The translations under genes were made by a program, and so were the position numbers. Shown piece after piece: positions 56,127-64,000 of a stretch of DNA of 64,000 bases. Position 1 is the stretch's first letter, and every line of letters begins with the position of its first letter. The DNA is from Pelomonas sp. BJYL3 (lineage in GTDB: Bacteria > Pseudomonadota > Gammaproteobacteria > Burkholderiales > Burkholderiaceae_C). Location of the stretch: the NCBI RefSeq assembly GCF_027257975.1, contig NZ_JANZKX010000001.1, positions 310,001 through 374,000 of the forward strand, given 5' to 3'. The notes under the pieces were generated by a model. It did no database searches, had not been told where the DNA came from, and worked only from the letters and a program-made list of their open reading frames with translations.

Positions 56127-57121
56127 CACTGCCTCGACACATGGTCCAGGGTCCAGACCCCGTGCGGCGACTTGCCCACGTTGACCTGTTTGACGACCTT
56201 CCTGGTCTGCAGGTCGATCATGGTCAGCTTGCGGGCCCAGCGCGAGGTCACGAGCAGGGTCTTGCCGTCGGGCAGGATCTCCATGTCATCGGGGCCGCCC
56301 GGCGCCTTGAAGGTCTCGACCACGGTGAAGCCCTGCAGGTCGATCTTGCTGATGGTGTTGTTGGCTCGGTTGCTGACCAGCACATGGCGCTTGTCGCCCA
56401 TGGAGCGGAAGCTGTGGGCGCCCTCGCCCGTCAGCAGGCGCTTGACCAGCTTGGGCGCGGGGCCGCTGACGTCATAGACCTCCACATGGCTGTCGCCGGT
56501 GAGGGCCACCAGCAGGTGCTTGTCGTCCTGGGTCAGGAAGATGTCGGCCGGCATCTTGCCCACGGGCACCTTCCAGCGCGGGGCCTGGGTGGTGAGGTCG
56601 ATGGCGGTGATCTCGTCCGAGTCCTGCAGGCTCGCGTAGACCACGCTGCTCTTGCTGTCCACGTACAAGTGGCTGGGCGTCTTGGGCGCCGGGATGCGCT
56701 TGACCAGCTGCAGCGGCTCCTTGGCGTTCTGCGGCTGCCAGCGGTACAGGGCGATGTGGTCCAGGCGGTTGCCCGCGGTGATGAACCACTTCATGTCCGG
56801 GGAGAAGCGCAGGTGGTAGGGGTCGGTGATGCCGTGCAGCACGCGCTGCACCTGGGCCGTGACCGGGTCGATGAAGGTCAGCGAATCGCCCAGGGCATTG
56901 GCGACGATCATGGACTTGTCGTCGGGCGACAAATACAGGTGATGCGGCTCCTTGCCGGTCGGGATGCGACGCAGCTGGGTGAAGCTCACCGGGTCGATGA
57001 CGCTGATGTCGGCGTCCAGGGAGTTGAGAACGAACAGCGGGTGCGGGGCGGCCTGGGCCGGGGCCAGAGCCGCACCAGCCAGAAGCGCCAGGGCCAGCAG
57101 CGGCCGGCAGAAACGGGACAT
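56126..57121 (-). CDS. YVTN-type beta-propeller protein
   Basis: Encodes 331 residues. A signal peptide (LLALALLAGAALAPAQAA) is followed by about seven repeated blades with the pattern VIDPVSFTQLRRIPTGKEPHHLYLSPDDKSMIVAN, typical of YVTN/surface-antigen propellers. Such proteins are scaffolds or binding proteins in the periplasm. It is co-transcribed with the CE4 deacetylase, so a polysaccharide-related role is plausible but not shown. CAAGGAATTCTC precedes the ATG. Confidence 0.85.
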   Translation of the reverse strand: MSRFCRPLLALALLAGAALAPAQAAPHPLFVLNSLDADISVIDPVSFTQLRRIPTGKEPHHLYLSPDDKSMIVANALGDSLTFIDPVTAQVQRVLHGITDPYHLRFSPDMKWFITAGNRLDHIALYRWQPQNAKEPLQLVKRIPAPKTPSHLYVDSKSSVVYASLQDSDEITAIDLTTQAPRWKVPVGKMPADIFLTQDDKHLLVALTGDSHVEVYDVSGPAPKLVKRLLTGEGAHSFRSMGDKRHVLVSNRANNTISKIDLQGFTVVETFKAPGGPDDMEILPDGKTLLVTSRWARKLTMIDLQTRKVVKQVNVGKSPHGVWTLDHVSRQ

Positions 57122-57226
57122 GAGAATTCCTTGAACCGGGGGGCGGCAATCGTCACCGCCATCACCCTCAAGTGTATTCGCCCGCCTGCACGCCCTGCGG
57201 TCCGCGGGCCTGCGCTGGATCAAGCC

Positions 57227-57254
57227 GGAGGCGGCCCTGGCACCGGCCGCCTCC
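57227..57254 (-). other. Hairpin at the 3' end of the AIM24-family gene
   Basis: GGAGGCGGCC (57227-57236) pairs with GGCCGCCTCC (57245-57254) around an 8-base loop, 5 bases after the stop codon of the AIM24-family gene. No T tract follows on the minus strand, so it is a stabiliser or a Rho-linked end signal rather than a classical terminator. Confidence 0.5.
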
Positions 57255-57259
57255 CTTGT

Positions 57260-58072
57260 TCACTCGTCGTCGCCGCCCAGGATGGAGCCCAGCACGCCGC
57301 CGGCGCCGAAGCCGCCCAGCAGGGAGCCCTCTTCCTTGCGGCCGCCGTTTTGCGGCGCCGCGGCGAAGATGCGCGAGGCCAGGCGCGAGAAGGGCAGGCT
57401 TTGCAGCCAGACCTCGCCGGGGCCGGTCAGCTTGGCCAGGAACAGGCCCTCGCCGCCGAACAGCGCCGTCTTGATCTTGCCGACGTACTGGATCTCGAAA
57501 TTGACGCTCGGGGTGTAGGCCACCACGCAGCCGGTGTCGACCAGCAGGGTCTGGCCCGGCTGCAGGGTGCGGCGCACCACGGTGCCGCCGGCATGCACGA
57601 AGGCCAGGCCGTCGCCGTCCAGCTTCTGCATGATGAAGCCCTCGCCACCGAAGAAGCCGGTGCTGAGCTTCTGCTGCACGGCGATGCCCAGGGACACGCC
57701 GCGCGCCGCGCACAGGAAGGCGTCCTTCTGGCAGATCAGCGTGCCGCCGAGCTGGCGCAGGTCCATGGGCAGGATCTTGCCCGGGTAGGGCGCCGCAAAG
57801 GCCACGCGCTGCTTGCCGCTGCCGTTGTTGGTGTAGACGGTGGTGAAGAGCGACTCGCCCGTGATCAGCCGCTTGCCTGCGCCCAGCAGCTTGCCGAAGA
57901 AGCCGCCCTGATTGGCGCCGCCGTCGCCGAAGACGGTGTCCATGGCGATGCCGGCATCCATGAACATCATGCTGCCTGCCTCGCCGATCGCTGCCTCGCC
58001 GGGGTCCAGCTCGACCTCGACGAATTGCATTTCCGCGCCCTTGATCTCGTAGTCCACGACATCCATTGCCAT
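57260..58072 (-). CDS. AIM24 (TIGR00266) family protein
   Basis: Encodes 270 residues of the bacterial AIM24 family: EIKGAEMQFVEVELDPGEAAIGEAGSMMFMDAGIAMDTV near the start, repeated glycine-rich turns (GESLFTTVYTNNGSG, GGTLICQKDAFLCAARG, GFFGGEGFIMQKLDGDGLAFVHAGG), and GGVLGSILGGDDE at the end. The fold is a beta-rich trimer of unknown role; the eukaryotic relative acts in mitochondrial inner-membrane organisation. It is divergent from the IclR-type gene, 87 bases away. Confidence 0.9.
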   Translation of the reverse strand: MAMDVVDYEIKGAEMQFVEVELDPGEAAIGEAGSMMFMDAGIAMDTVFGDGGANQGGFFGKLLGAGKRLITGESLFTTVYTNNGSGKQRVAFAAPYPGKILPMDLRQLGGTLICQKDAFLCAARGVSLGIAVQQKLSTGFFGGEGFIMQKLDGDGLAFVHAGGTVVRRTLQPGQTLLVDTGCVVAYTPSVNFEIQYVGKIKTALFGGEGLFLAKLTGPGEVWLQSLPFSRLASRIFAAAPQNGGRKEEGSLLGGFGAGGVLGSILGGDDE

Positions 58073-58159
58073 TGCCAGTCCTCCTCATAAAAACCTTGGC
58101 CCGGCGATGTTAACGAATGCAAACCCCTTTGCTGCGGACCACTGCCTATACTGCGCCGC

Positions 58160-58966
58160 ATGGACGAGTCGACGACGCAGCCCCGGGGGGAGCCCGTACT
58201 GAAACCGGGGGACAGCTATGTGCAGTCCTTCGCGCGCGGCCTTTCCGTCATCAGGGCTTTCAGCGCCGAGGCCTCTGCACAGACGCTCACCGAGGTCGCG
58301 CGCCGCTGCGGCCTGACCCGTGCCGGCGCGCGCCGCATCCTGCTGACCCTGGAGACCCTGGGCTATGTGCGCACCGAGGGCCGGCTCTTCTCCCTGACTC
58401 CCAAGATTCTGGACCTGGGCTTCGCCTACCTGTCCTCGCAGCCCCTGTGGCAGTTCGCCGAGCCGGTGATGCAGGTGCTGGCCAGCGACCTGAAGGAAAG
58501 CTGCTCGGCCGCGGTGCTGGAGGGTCAGGACATCGTCTACGTGCTGCGCGTGCCCGCCCGCAAGATCATGAGCGTGAACCTGGGCGTGGGCAGCCGCCTG
58601 CCTGCCTGGTGCACCTCCATGGGCCGCGTGCTGCTGGCCGGCCAGCCCGATGCCCAGCTGGACCAGCACCTGTCCCAGGTGAAGTGGCAGCCCTACACCC
58701 AGCGCACCGCGATGAGCCTCGACGAGGTCCGCACCCGCATCCTGCAGGCGCGCGAGCAGGGCTGGTGCCTGGTCAACCAGGAACTGGAAGACGGCCTCGT
58801 GTCCCTGGCCGCCCCCATCGTCGACCGCCAGGGCCAGACCATCGCCGCGCTCAATATCGGCGCCCAGGTCAACCGCACCCCACCCGAAGCCCTGCTGGAA
58901 AACGCCCTGCCCCGCCTCCTGGATTCGGCACGCAGCATTTCCCGGCTCCTCCAGATCAAGACCTGA
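58160..58966 (+). CDS. IclR-family transcriptional regulator (PcaR/PobR-like)
   Basis: Encodes 268 residues. The N-terminal winged HTH is FARGLSVIRAFSAEASAQTLTEVARRCGLTRAGARRILLTLETLGYV (near residues 25-70) and the C-terminal effector domain (IMSVNLGVGSRLPAWCTSMGRVLLAG, APIVDRQGQTIAALNIGAQ) matches IclR members that control aromatic acid catabolism such as PcaR. No target operon is recognised adjacent; it converges on phaB across the inverted repeat. The effector is unknown. Confidence 0.9.
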   Translation: MDESTTQPRGEPVLKPGDSYVQSFARGLSVIRAFSAEASAQTLTEVARRCGLTRAGARRILLTLETLGYVRTEGRLFSLTPKILDLGFAYLSSQPLWQFAEPVMQVLASDLKESCSAAVLEGQDIVYVLRVPARKIMSVNLGVGSRLPAWCTSMGRVLLAGQPDAQLDQHLSQVKWQPYTQRTAMSLDEVRTRILQAREQGWCLVNQELEDGLVSLAAPIVDRQGQTIAALNIGAQVNRTPPEALLENALPRLLDSARSISRLLQIKT

Positions 58967-59044
58967 CCCCCCCCTACCGGCTTCGCCGGCCCCCCCCAGG
59001 GGGGCGAGCTTGAGGGCCCGGCAAAGCCGGATCCCCAAGCTCCG
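58967..59044 (+). repeat. Left arm of a near-perfect 77-base inverted repeat
   Basis: The arm runs from the C tract after the IclR stop codon (its stop is immediately left) to CCAAGCTCCG. Its complement is at 59215-59292. The two differ only by one-base length changes in C and G runs. It contains the stem ACCGGCTTCGCCGG and GGCCCGGCAAAGCCGG and looks like a dispersed intergenic repeat of Burkholderiales, as recalled rather than searched. Confidence 0.8.
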
Positions 59045-59051
59045 TGCCTGA

Positions 59052-59087
59052 AAAACAAAACGGGACTCGATGGTCCCGTTTTGTTTT
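59052..59087 (+). terminator. Bidirectional terminator 1 in the IclR-phaB spacer
   Basis: AAAACAAAACGGGAC (59052-59066) and GTCCCGTTTTGTTTT (59073-59087), a perfect 15-bp stem with T-rich and A-rich ends that can stop transcription in either direction. Confidence 0.9.
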
Positions 59088-59171
59088 GTCTCTAGCGTCC
59101 GATGCGAAGCGGTCATGCCGCCTTCGTTATGGCTGAGCAGCGACATCCAGGACCGAAGCGCGTGCCCTGAC

Positions 59172-59208
59172 AAACAAAACGGGACCCAACGCGGGTCCCG
59201 TTTTGTTT
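59172..59208 (-). terminator. Bidirectional terminator 2 in the IclR-phaB spacer
   Basis: AAACAAAACGGGACCC (59172-59187) and GGGTCCCGTTTTGTTT (59193-59208), a perfect 16-bp stem, the twin of terminator 1. It ends phaCAB transcription on the minus strand and also works on the plus strand. Confidence 0.9.
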
Positions 59209-59214
59209 CCCCAG

Positions 59215-59292
59215 CGGAGCTTGGGGATCCGGCTTTGCCGGGCCCTCAAGCTCGCCCCCCTGGGGGGGCCGGCGAAGCCGGTAGGGGGGGGG
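59215..59292 (-). repeat. Right arm of the 77-base inverted repeat
   Basis: Complement of 58967-59044. Together with the enclosed terminators the whole 331-base spacer (58967-59297) is explained: two copies of one element, about 120 bases each, face each other; the 80 bases between the terminators hold nothing that could be recognised. The arm ends 5 bases before the phaB stop codon. Confidence 0.8.
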
Positions 59293-59297
59293 ATTGT

Positions 59298-60041
59298 TCA
59301 CCCCATATGCAATCCACCATTGCAGGAGAAGTCGGCACCGGTGGTGAAGCCAGAGTCCTCGCCAGCCAGCCAGGCCACGATGGAGCCGATCTCGTCGGGC
59401 GTGCCCAGGCGCTTCACGGGGATGGTGGCGACGATCTTCTCCAGCACCTCGGGCTTGATGGCACGGACCATGTCGGTGCCGATGTAGCCGGGGCTCACGG
59501 TGTTGACCGTCACGCCCTTGGCCGCCAGCTCCTGGGCCAGCGCCATGGTGAAGCCGTGCATGCCGGCCTTGGCAGCCGAGTAGTTGGTCTGGCCGGCCTG
59601 ACCCTTTTCGCCATTGACCGAGCTGATCTGGATGATGCGGCCCCAGCCCTTCTCCACCATGCCCGGCACGACCTGCTTGGTCACGTTGAACATGGAATTG
59701 AGGTTGGTGTCGATCACGGCCTTCCAGTCGTCCGGCGTCATCTTCAGGAACATGCGGTCCCGGGTGATGCCGGCGTTGTTGACCAGCACGTCGATGGGGC
59801 CATGCTCGGCGATGGCATTGCTGAAGGCGGCGACCGTCGAGTCCCAGTCGGCCACATTGCCGACGGAGGCGTAGAAGGTGTAGCCATCGGCCTTCTGCTC
59901 GTCGAGCCACTTCTGGAAGTCACGGCTGGGGCCGCAGCCCGCGATGACCTTGTGGCCGGCCTTGTGCAGCTTGCGGCAGATGGCGGTACCGATGCCGCCC
60001 ATGCCGCCGGTGACGTATGCAACTTTCTGTGTTTGAGTCAT
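59298..60041 (-). CDS. phaB: Acetoacetyl-CoA reductase
   Basis: Encodes 247 residues of the SDR family. Cofactor motif TGGMGGIG (11-18), NNAG (88-91), and Ser140, Tyr154, Lys158 (QISSVNG, YSAAK) are present; VNGEKGQAGQTNYSAAKAG is the hallmark of PhbB/PhaB. It reduces acetoacetyl-CoA to (R)-3-hydroxybutyryl-CoA with NADPH for PHB synthesis. AAGGAG lies 7 bases before the chosen ATG; a 7-codon longer frame is rejected. It is the last gene of phaC-phaA-phaB. Confidence 0.95.
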   Translation of the reverse strand: MTQTQKVAYVTGGMGGIGTAICRKLHKAGHKVIAGCGPSRDFQKWLDEQKADGYTFYASVGNVADWDSTVAAFSNAIAEHGPIDVLVNNAGITRDRMFLKMTPDDWKAVIDTNLNSMFNVTKQVVPGMVEKGWGRIIQISSVNGEKGQAGQTNYSAAKAGMHGFTMALAQELAAKGVTVNTVSPGYIGTDMVRAIKPEVLEKIVATIPVKRLGTPDEIGSIVAWLAGEDSGFTTGADFSCNGGLHMG

Positions 60042-60221
60042 GTGAATCTCCTTCGCCTCCATGGCTGTTCAGGGGAGCCCGGTGTCGGCGCCGCGTCCTA
60101 CGCGCCATCCGGGCTGCTGTTGTCATTCGAAGAAGACGCGCATTGCCGGAACCCCAGGCTCGCCCAGCCCCCGGGAGGGGTCAAGCGGGTTCGCCCTGAG
60201 AGTCCCCGAAATCCCTCCGGC

Positions 60222-61403
60222 TCAGCGCTCCACGCAGAGCGCCACGCCCATGCCGCCGCCGATGCACAGCGAGGCGATGCCCTTCTTCGCATCACGACGC
60301 TGCATCTCGTGCAGCAGGGTCACGAGGATGCGCGCGCCCGAGGCCCCGATGGGATGGCCCAGGGCGATCGCACCGCCGTTGACATTCACCTTGGCCAGAT
60401 CCCAGCCCATCTCCTGATGGACCGCGCAGGCCTGGGCCGCGAAGGCCTCGTTGATCTCCAGCAGGTCCAGGTCCTGCGGCGTCCAGCCGGCGCGCTGCAG
60501 GGCCTTGCGGGCGGCCGGCACCGGGCCCATGCCCATGGTGGCCGGATCCAGGCCCGCGCTGGCATAGGAAGCGATGCGTGCCAGCGGCGTCAGGCCCAGG
60601 GCCTTGGCCTTGTCGGCGCTCATCAGCAGCAGGCCGGCGGCACCGTCGTTGAGGCCGGAGGCATTGCCCGCGGTCACCGAGCCGGCCTTGTCGAAGGCGG
60701 GACGCAGGCCGGCCAGGGCCTCGGCATTGGTCTTGCGGTTGATGAACTCGTCCGTGTCGAAGACGATGGGGTCGCCCTTCTTCTGCGGCAGGCTCACCGG
60801 CACGATTTCGTCCTTGAAGCGGCCGGCGTCCTGGGCCGCGGCGGCCTTCTGCTGCGAGCCCAGCGCCAGGGCGTCCTGGGCTTCGCGGCTGATGGCGTAC
60901 TGCTTCGCCACGTTCTCGGCCGTGATGCCCATGTGGTACTGGTTGTAGACGTCCCAGAGGCCGTCCACGATCATGGTGTCCACGAGCTTCCAGTCGCCCA
61001 TGCGCTGGCCCTCGCGCGAGCCGGGCAGCACGTGGGGCGCCAGGCTCATGTTCTCCTGGCCGCCGGCGATGATGATCTCGGAGTCACCGTCGCGGATGGC
61101 CTGGGCCGCCAGCATCACCGCCTTCAGGCCGGAACCGCAGACCTTGTTGATGGTCATGGCCGGCACGGCATGCGGCAGGCCGGCTTTGATCACAGTCTGG
61201 CGCGCCGGGTTCTGGCCCGAGCCGGCGGTCAGCACCTGGCCCAGGATGACTTCGCCGATCTGTTCGGGTGCGACACCCGAGCGGCGCAGCAGCTCGCGCA
61301 CCACGGTGGCGCCCAGCTCCGGGGCGGCGGTCCTGGACAGGCTGCCGCCGAACTTGCCAATGGCGGTACGTGCCGCGGCGACGATGACGATCTCGGTGCT
61401 CAT
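60222..61403 (-). CDS. phaA: Acetyl-CoA acetyltransferase (beta-ketothiolase) PhaA
   Basis: Encodes 393 residues. Active-site Cys89 ([10 protein letters not shown]), the region [18 protein letters not shown] with the catalytic His, and the second Cys in [16 protein letters not shown] are intact. It condenses two acetyl-CoA to acetoacetyl-CoA, the first PHB step. It resembles biosynthetic thiolases more than the fadA copy at 26611. It is 64 bases after phaC and 180 bases before phaB; nothing is recognised in the phaA-phaB spacer. Confidence 0.96.
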   Translation of the reverse strand: MSTEIVIVAAARTAIGKFGGSLSRTAAPELGATVVRELLRRSGVAPEQIGEVILGQVLTAGSGQNPARQTVIKAGLPHAVPAMTINKVCGSGLKAVMLAAQAIRDGDSEIIIAGGQENMSLAPHVLPGSREGQRMGDWKLVDTMIVDGLWDVYNQYHMGITAENVAKQYAISREAQDALALGSQQKAAAAQDAGRFKDEIVPVSLPQKKGDPIVFDTDEFINRKTNAEALAGLRPAFDKAGSVTAGNASGLNDGAAGLLLMSADKAKALGLTPLARIASYASAGLDPATMGMGPVPAARKALQRAGWTPQDLDLLEINEAFAAQACAVHQEMGWDLAKVNVNGGAIALGHPIGASGARILVTLLHEMQRRDAKKGIASLCIGGGMGVALCVER

Positions 61404-61467
61404 GCGGAAATCTCCGAAAAGGGGAATGAGGCAGGCGGCGCACCAGGCTCCGCCTGCGATGCGGGGG

Positions 61468-63213
61468 TCAGGCCTTGTGCTTCACGTAGCGGCCCGGCGC
61501 GGGCTCGATGGCCTTGTGCTGGCGATTGCCTGGCGTCTTGGGCGCAGGCTTCATCGCGCCGGCATGGCCAGCCAGCCAGTGCGACCAGTCGGTCCACCAG
61601 GAGCCGGGATGCTCGACGGCGGTCTCCAGCCACTGGCCGGCCTCGGCAGGCAGGGCCGCGGTCTTGCCGGTCCAGAAGCTGCGCTTCTTCTTGGCCGGCG
61701 GGTTGATCACGCCGGCGATATGGCCGGAGGCGCCCAGCACAAAGCGCTTGCGGCCCTTGAAGACCTGGGTGCTGCGGTAGGCGGCGTCCCAGGGCACGAT
61801 GTGGTCCTCGCGCGAACCGTAGATGTAGACCGGGGCCTCGATGGCGCCAAGGTCCAGGCGCTCGCCGCAGACGGTCAGCGCGCCGGGCTTCTTCAGCTCG
61901 TTCTGCAGATAGGTGTGCCGCAGGTACCAGCAGTACATGGGGCCGGGCAGATTGGTCGAGTCGCCGTTCCAGTAGAGCAGGTCGAAGGCCGGCGGCGCCT
62001 CGCCCTTGAGGTAGTTGCCCACCACGTAGTTCCAGACCAGATCGTTGGGCCGCAGGAAGCTGAAGGTGGTGGCCAGCTCCTGCCCCTTGAGCAGGCCGGG
62101 GCCCTTGGGCGCATCGGGGCCGATGCTCATCTCGCGCAGGCGCACCGAGCCCTCGTCGACGAAGAGGTCCAGCACGCCGTTGCTGGCGAAGTCGATGAGG
62201 GTGGTCAGCAGGGTCACGCTGGCCGCGGGCTGCTCGCCGCGCGCGGCCAGCACGGCCAGGGCGGTGGCGAGAATGGTGCCGCCCACGCAGAAGCCCAGGG
62301 CGTTGATCTTCTTGCTGCCGCTGATGGCCTGCACCGTGCGGATGGCCTGGATGGCGGCCTGCTCGATGTAGTCGTCCCAGGTCCAGCCCGCGCAGGATTC
62401 ATCGGGATTGCGCCAGCTCACGACGAAGGTGCGGTGCCCCTGCTCCACGGCATAGCGGATCAGGGAGTTGTCCGGCTGCAGGTCGAGGATGTAGTACTTG
62501 TTGATGCAGGGCGGCACCATCAGGAAGGGCAGCTCGTGCACCTCCTTGGTCAGGGGCTTGTACTCGATCAGCTGGAAGAAGTCGTTCTCGAAGACGACGT
62601 CGCCGGCGGTGGTGGCCACGTTGCGCCCCACCTCGAAGGCGGACTCGTCCGTCTGCGAGACATGGCCGCGCTGCATGTCCGCCCACAGCAGCTGCATGCC
62701 GCGGGCGATGCTCTCGCCCTGGGTCCTGAGCGCCAGCTGCTGGGCCTCGGGATTGAGGGCCAGGAAGTTGCTGGGCGCCGAGGCATCGACAAACTGCTGC
62801 ACCGCGAACTTGATGCGGGCACGCGTCTTGTCATCCCCCTCCACCTGCTCGGCCATGCGCTGCAGGGTCTGGGCATTGAGCAGGTAGAGCTGGGCCGTGA
62901 AGGCCGCGACCGGATTGCTGCCCCAGGCCTCGCTGGCGAAGCGCCGGTCCGGCAGCTTGGCGGGATGGCCGGCAGAGGCAGTAACGGCCTGGTTCCACAG
63001 CCCGCTGGCCTGGCTGAGGTAATCCTTCTGCAGGGCTGCCCAGGCATCCACGGGCACCTTCAGGCCTGCGAAGGTCTTCATCGCCTCGCCCATGCCGGCC
63101 TGGAAATCGGCGGCCATGTGCTCAGCCATCTTGCCGGCGGCCTCTGCGGCAGCGCCCAGGGAGAAGGGATCGGTGGCGGATGCGGCACCCGCATCCTTGC
63201 TCTTGGAATTCAT
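61468..63213 (-). CDS. phaC: Class I polyhydroxyalkanoate synthase
   Basis: Encodes 581 residues, right for class I PHA synthases. The lipase-like box GFCVGG holds the active Cys309; Asp in NGDSTNLP and His in [11 protein letters not shown] complete the triad. The N-terminal domain includes [18 protein letters not shown]. It polymerises (R)-3-hydroxybutyryl-CoA into PHB granules. The start MNSKSKD at 63213 fits the family; upstream frames are rejected. A possible sigma-54 promoter is at 63345-63360. Confidence 0.96.
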   Translation of the reverse strand: MNSKSKDAGAASATDPFSLGAAAEAAGKMAEHMAADFQAGMGEAMKTFAGLKVPVDAWAALQKDYLSQASGLWNQAVTASAGHPAKLPDRRFASEAWGSNPVAAFTAQLYLLNAQTLQRMAEQVEGDDKTRARIKFAVQQFVDASAPSNFLALNPEAQQLALRTQGESIARGMQLLWADMQRGHVSQTDESAFEVGRNVATTAGDVVFENDFFQLIEYKPLTKEVHELPFLMVPPCINKYYILDLQPDNSLIRYAVEQGHRTFVVSWRNPDESCAGWTWDDYIEQAAIQAIRTVQAISGSKKINALGFCVGGTILATALAVLAARGEQPAASVTLLTTLIDFASNGVLDLFVDEGSVRLREMSIGPDAPKGPGLLKGQELATTFSFLRPNDLVWNYVVGNYLKGEAPPAFDLLYWNGDSTNLPGPMYCWYLRHTYLQNELKKPGALTVCGERLDLGAIEAPVYIYGSREDHIVPWDAAYRSTQVFKGRKRFVLGASGHIAGVINPPAKKKRSFWTGKTAALPAEAGQWLETAVEHPGSWWTDWSHWLAGHAGAMKPAPKTPGNRQHKAIEPAPGRYVKHKA

Positions 63214-63344
63214 GTGTCTCCTCGCGGAAGGAACGGCCGCCGGGGCAGCGCCGTTCATGACAGTCTCGCACCAGGGTCCGGGACCTCGGTCCGGGCCGCA
63301 TCGCCGGGGGCTCATCTCATGAGCCAGCCCTGCAAGCATACCCA

Positions 63345-63360
63345 GGCAAGAAGCTTGCCA
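63345..63360 (-). promoter_or_regulatory. Possible sigma-54 promoter of phaC
   Basis: Minus-strand TGGCAAGCTTCTTGCC (63360-63345) matches TGGCACG-N4-TTGCW except for one base in the -24 box and the last -12 base. It lies about 130 bases before the phaC ATG. It is also a palindrome (GGCAAG-N3-CTTGCC), so an operator or a weak hairpin is an alternative reading. Confidence 0.45.
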
Positions 63361-63452
63361 CAGTCCTTGTTGTACGCTTGAAAACTTACCTTCTTATGAC
63401 GCTCGCGATTCGAGGATCGCGAGGCAAGCCTCCCGCCTCTCTTCCGTCGTCC

Positions 63453-63767
63453 ATGTACCTCATCGCGATCGCCTGGCTCTACGTTGCCCTCATGATGGCC
63501 CTGGCCGAAGCCAGCAGTCCGCAGGGCAGCGTCTTCGGTGCCCTCATCACCTTCTTGCTCTATGGCGTGGCGCCGATGGCGCTGGTGCTGTACCTCGTCG
63601 GCACACCGGCGAGGCGCCGGGCGCGGCACCTGGCCGAGGCCCAGGCCGCGGCATCGGCCCGTGCGCAGGCTCAGCCCGTGAGCGAGCCCGCCGCCGATTC
63701 AGGCCAGGGTGATGGCGGCGACCATGCGCCCGCTGAGCCGCTCCCGCCGGTAGGAAAAGAACCGTGA
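63453..63767 (+). CDS. Small two-helix membrane protein, unknown function
   Basis: Encodes about 104 residues. Two hydrophobic helices (YLIAIAWLYVALMMALAEA, residues 2-20, and ALITFLLYGVAPMALVLYLV, near 30-49) are followed by a basic patch (ARRRARHLAEAQ) and an Ala/Pro/Glu-rich soluble tail. No family was recognised. Longer in-frame starts exist (63378, 63396) but none has a good ribosome site. Its last 69 bases overlap the 3' end of pgeF on the opposite strand. It is divergent from phaC. Confidence 0.6.
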   Translation: MYLIAIAWLYVALMMALAEASSPQGSVFGALITFLLYGVAPMALVLYLVGTPARRRARHLAEAQAAASARAQAQPVSEPAADSGQGDGGDHAPAEPLPPVGKEP

Positions 63768-64000
63768 GGGATCGCTGAAGGTGCACCAGCGGCCACCGCC
63801 CTGGCGCGTGACGCCGGCCGCCCGCAGGCGCAGCGCCGCCAGCGCCGCCAGGTTGGCCCGCCAGCGCGGCTCGCCCGCCGCATTGGGCTGGTAGCGGAAA
63901 AGCTGGCCCTGGGCTGCGCCCAGGTCGGCGCTCGGCTCGACGCCGAAGGCCTCCAGCACGTCCGCCCCCACCTCGAAGGCCTCGGGGCCGATACAGGCAC
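63699..64000 (-). CDS. pgeF: Polyphenol oxidase / peptidoglycan editing factor PgeF (YfiH), C-terminal part
   Basis: Only the C-terminal 100 or so residues are in the window; the gene starts right of 64000. The visible peptide includes the conserved CIGP-FEVG segment, then DPSRFFSYRRE(R/S)LSGRMVAAI, characteristic of the DUF152/YfiH laccase-domain family. PgeF removes misincorporated amino acids from the peptidoglycan stem in E. coli. The reading frame is open to the window edge. Confidence 0.88.
   Translation of the reverse strand, partial: ACIGPEAFEVGADVLEAFGVEPSADLGAAQGQLFRYQPNAAGEPRWRANLAALAALRLRAAGVTRQGGGRWCTFSDPSRFFSYRRERLSGRMVAAITLA

Overview
The window is about 64 kb of high-GC DNA with dense, short-spaced, mostly minus-strand genes. 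The gene families, and orders such as thrS-infC-rpmI-rplT-pheST-ihfA-merR, selO-msrB-yciB-bolA-ppiC and glnA-glnL-ntrC, suggest a betaproteobacterium of the order Burkholderiales, perhaps near Rubrivivax, Roseateles or Leptothrix. The species cannot be named from the sequence alone. No tRNA, rRNA, CRISPR array, insertion sequence or prophage was recognised.

Layout. 0-7.9 kb: a translation block read leftwards (thrS, infC, rpmI, rplT, pheS, pheT, ihfA, start of a merR gene). It is rich in RNA-level control signals: a threonine-rich leader peptide with a terminator before thrS, an AUC start codon in infC, a structured 313-base leader before rpmI, and a terminator with twin hairpins before pheS. 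7.9-18.2 kb: a glycine-zipper lipoprotein, a patatin-like lipase, a TonB-dependent receptor, Tex, an HI0933-type flavoprotein, and a three-gene operon (curA-like reductase, GNAT, SDR). 18.4-22.9 kb, plus strand: two tandem paralogous chemoreceptors and a periplasmic solute-binding-like protein.

22.9-37.8 kb: about 15 kb of co-directional lipid or acyl-CoA genes. They comprise an acyl-CoA ligase, a complete Liv-type ABC transporter, a small membrane protein, then fadB, fadA, a thioesterase, an acyl-CoA dehydrogenase, an SDR and a second thioesterase. A palindromic operator abuts the likely -10 of fadB, and a near-identical one has the same geometry before the curA-like operon at 18.3 kb. This suggests one TetR-type regulon.

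37.9-50.6 kb: selO-msrB-yciB-bolA and a parvulin foldase on the plus strand, an orphan Imm42-like immunity gene, divergent ybbA and tesA, a large tryptophan-rich DUF6600-type protein, peptide deformylase, a metallo-hydrolase, and the ntrC and glnL genes with a DUF4124 protein. 50.8-52.5 kb: glnA, with a sigma-54 promoter and two NtrC-like sites 33 bp apart. 52.5-58.1 kb: a molybdopterin-binding-domain (CinA/MoaB-like) protein, an EI24/CysZ-like membrane protein, a sterol-desaturase-family hydroxylase, a CE4 deacetylase with a beta-propeller protein, and an AIM24-family protein. 58.1-64 kb: an IclR regulator facing a phaC-phaA-phaB polyhydroxybutyrate operon across a 77-base inverted repeat that encloses two strong terminators, then a small membrane protein and the 3' part of pgeF.

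Taken together the window links nitrogen control (NtrBC, glnA), carbon storage (phaCAB, with a possible sigma-54 promoter) and fatty-acid turnover. The most novel-looking signals are in untranslated DNA rather than in new protein families.
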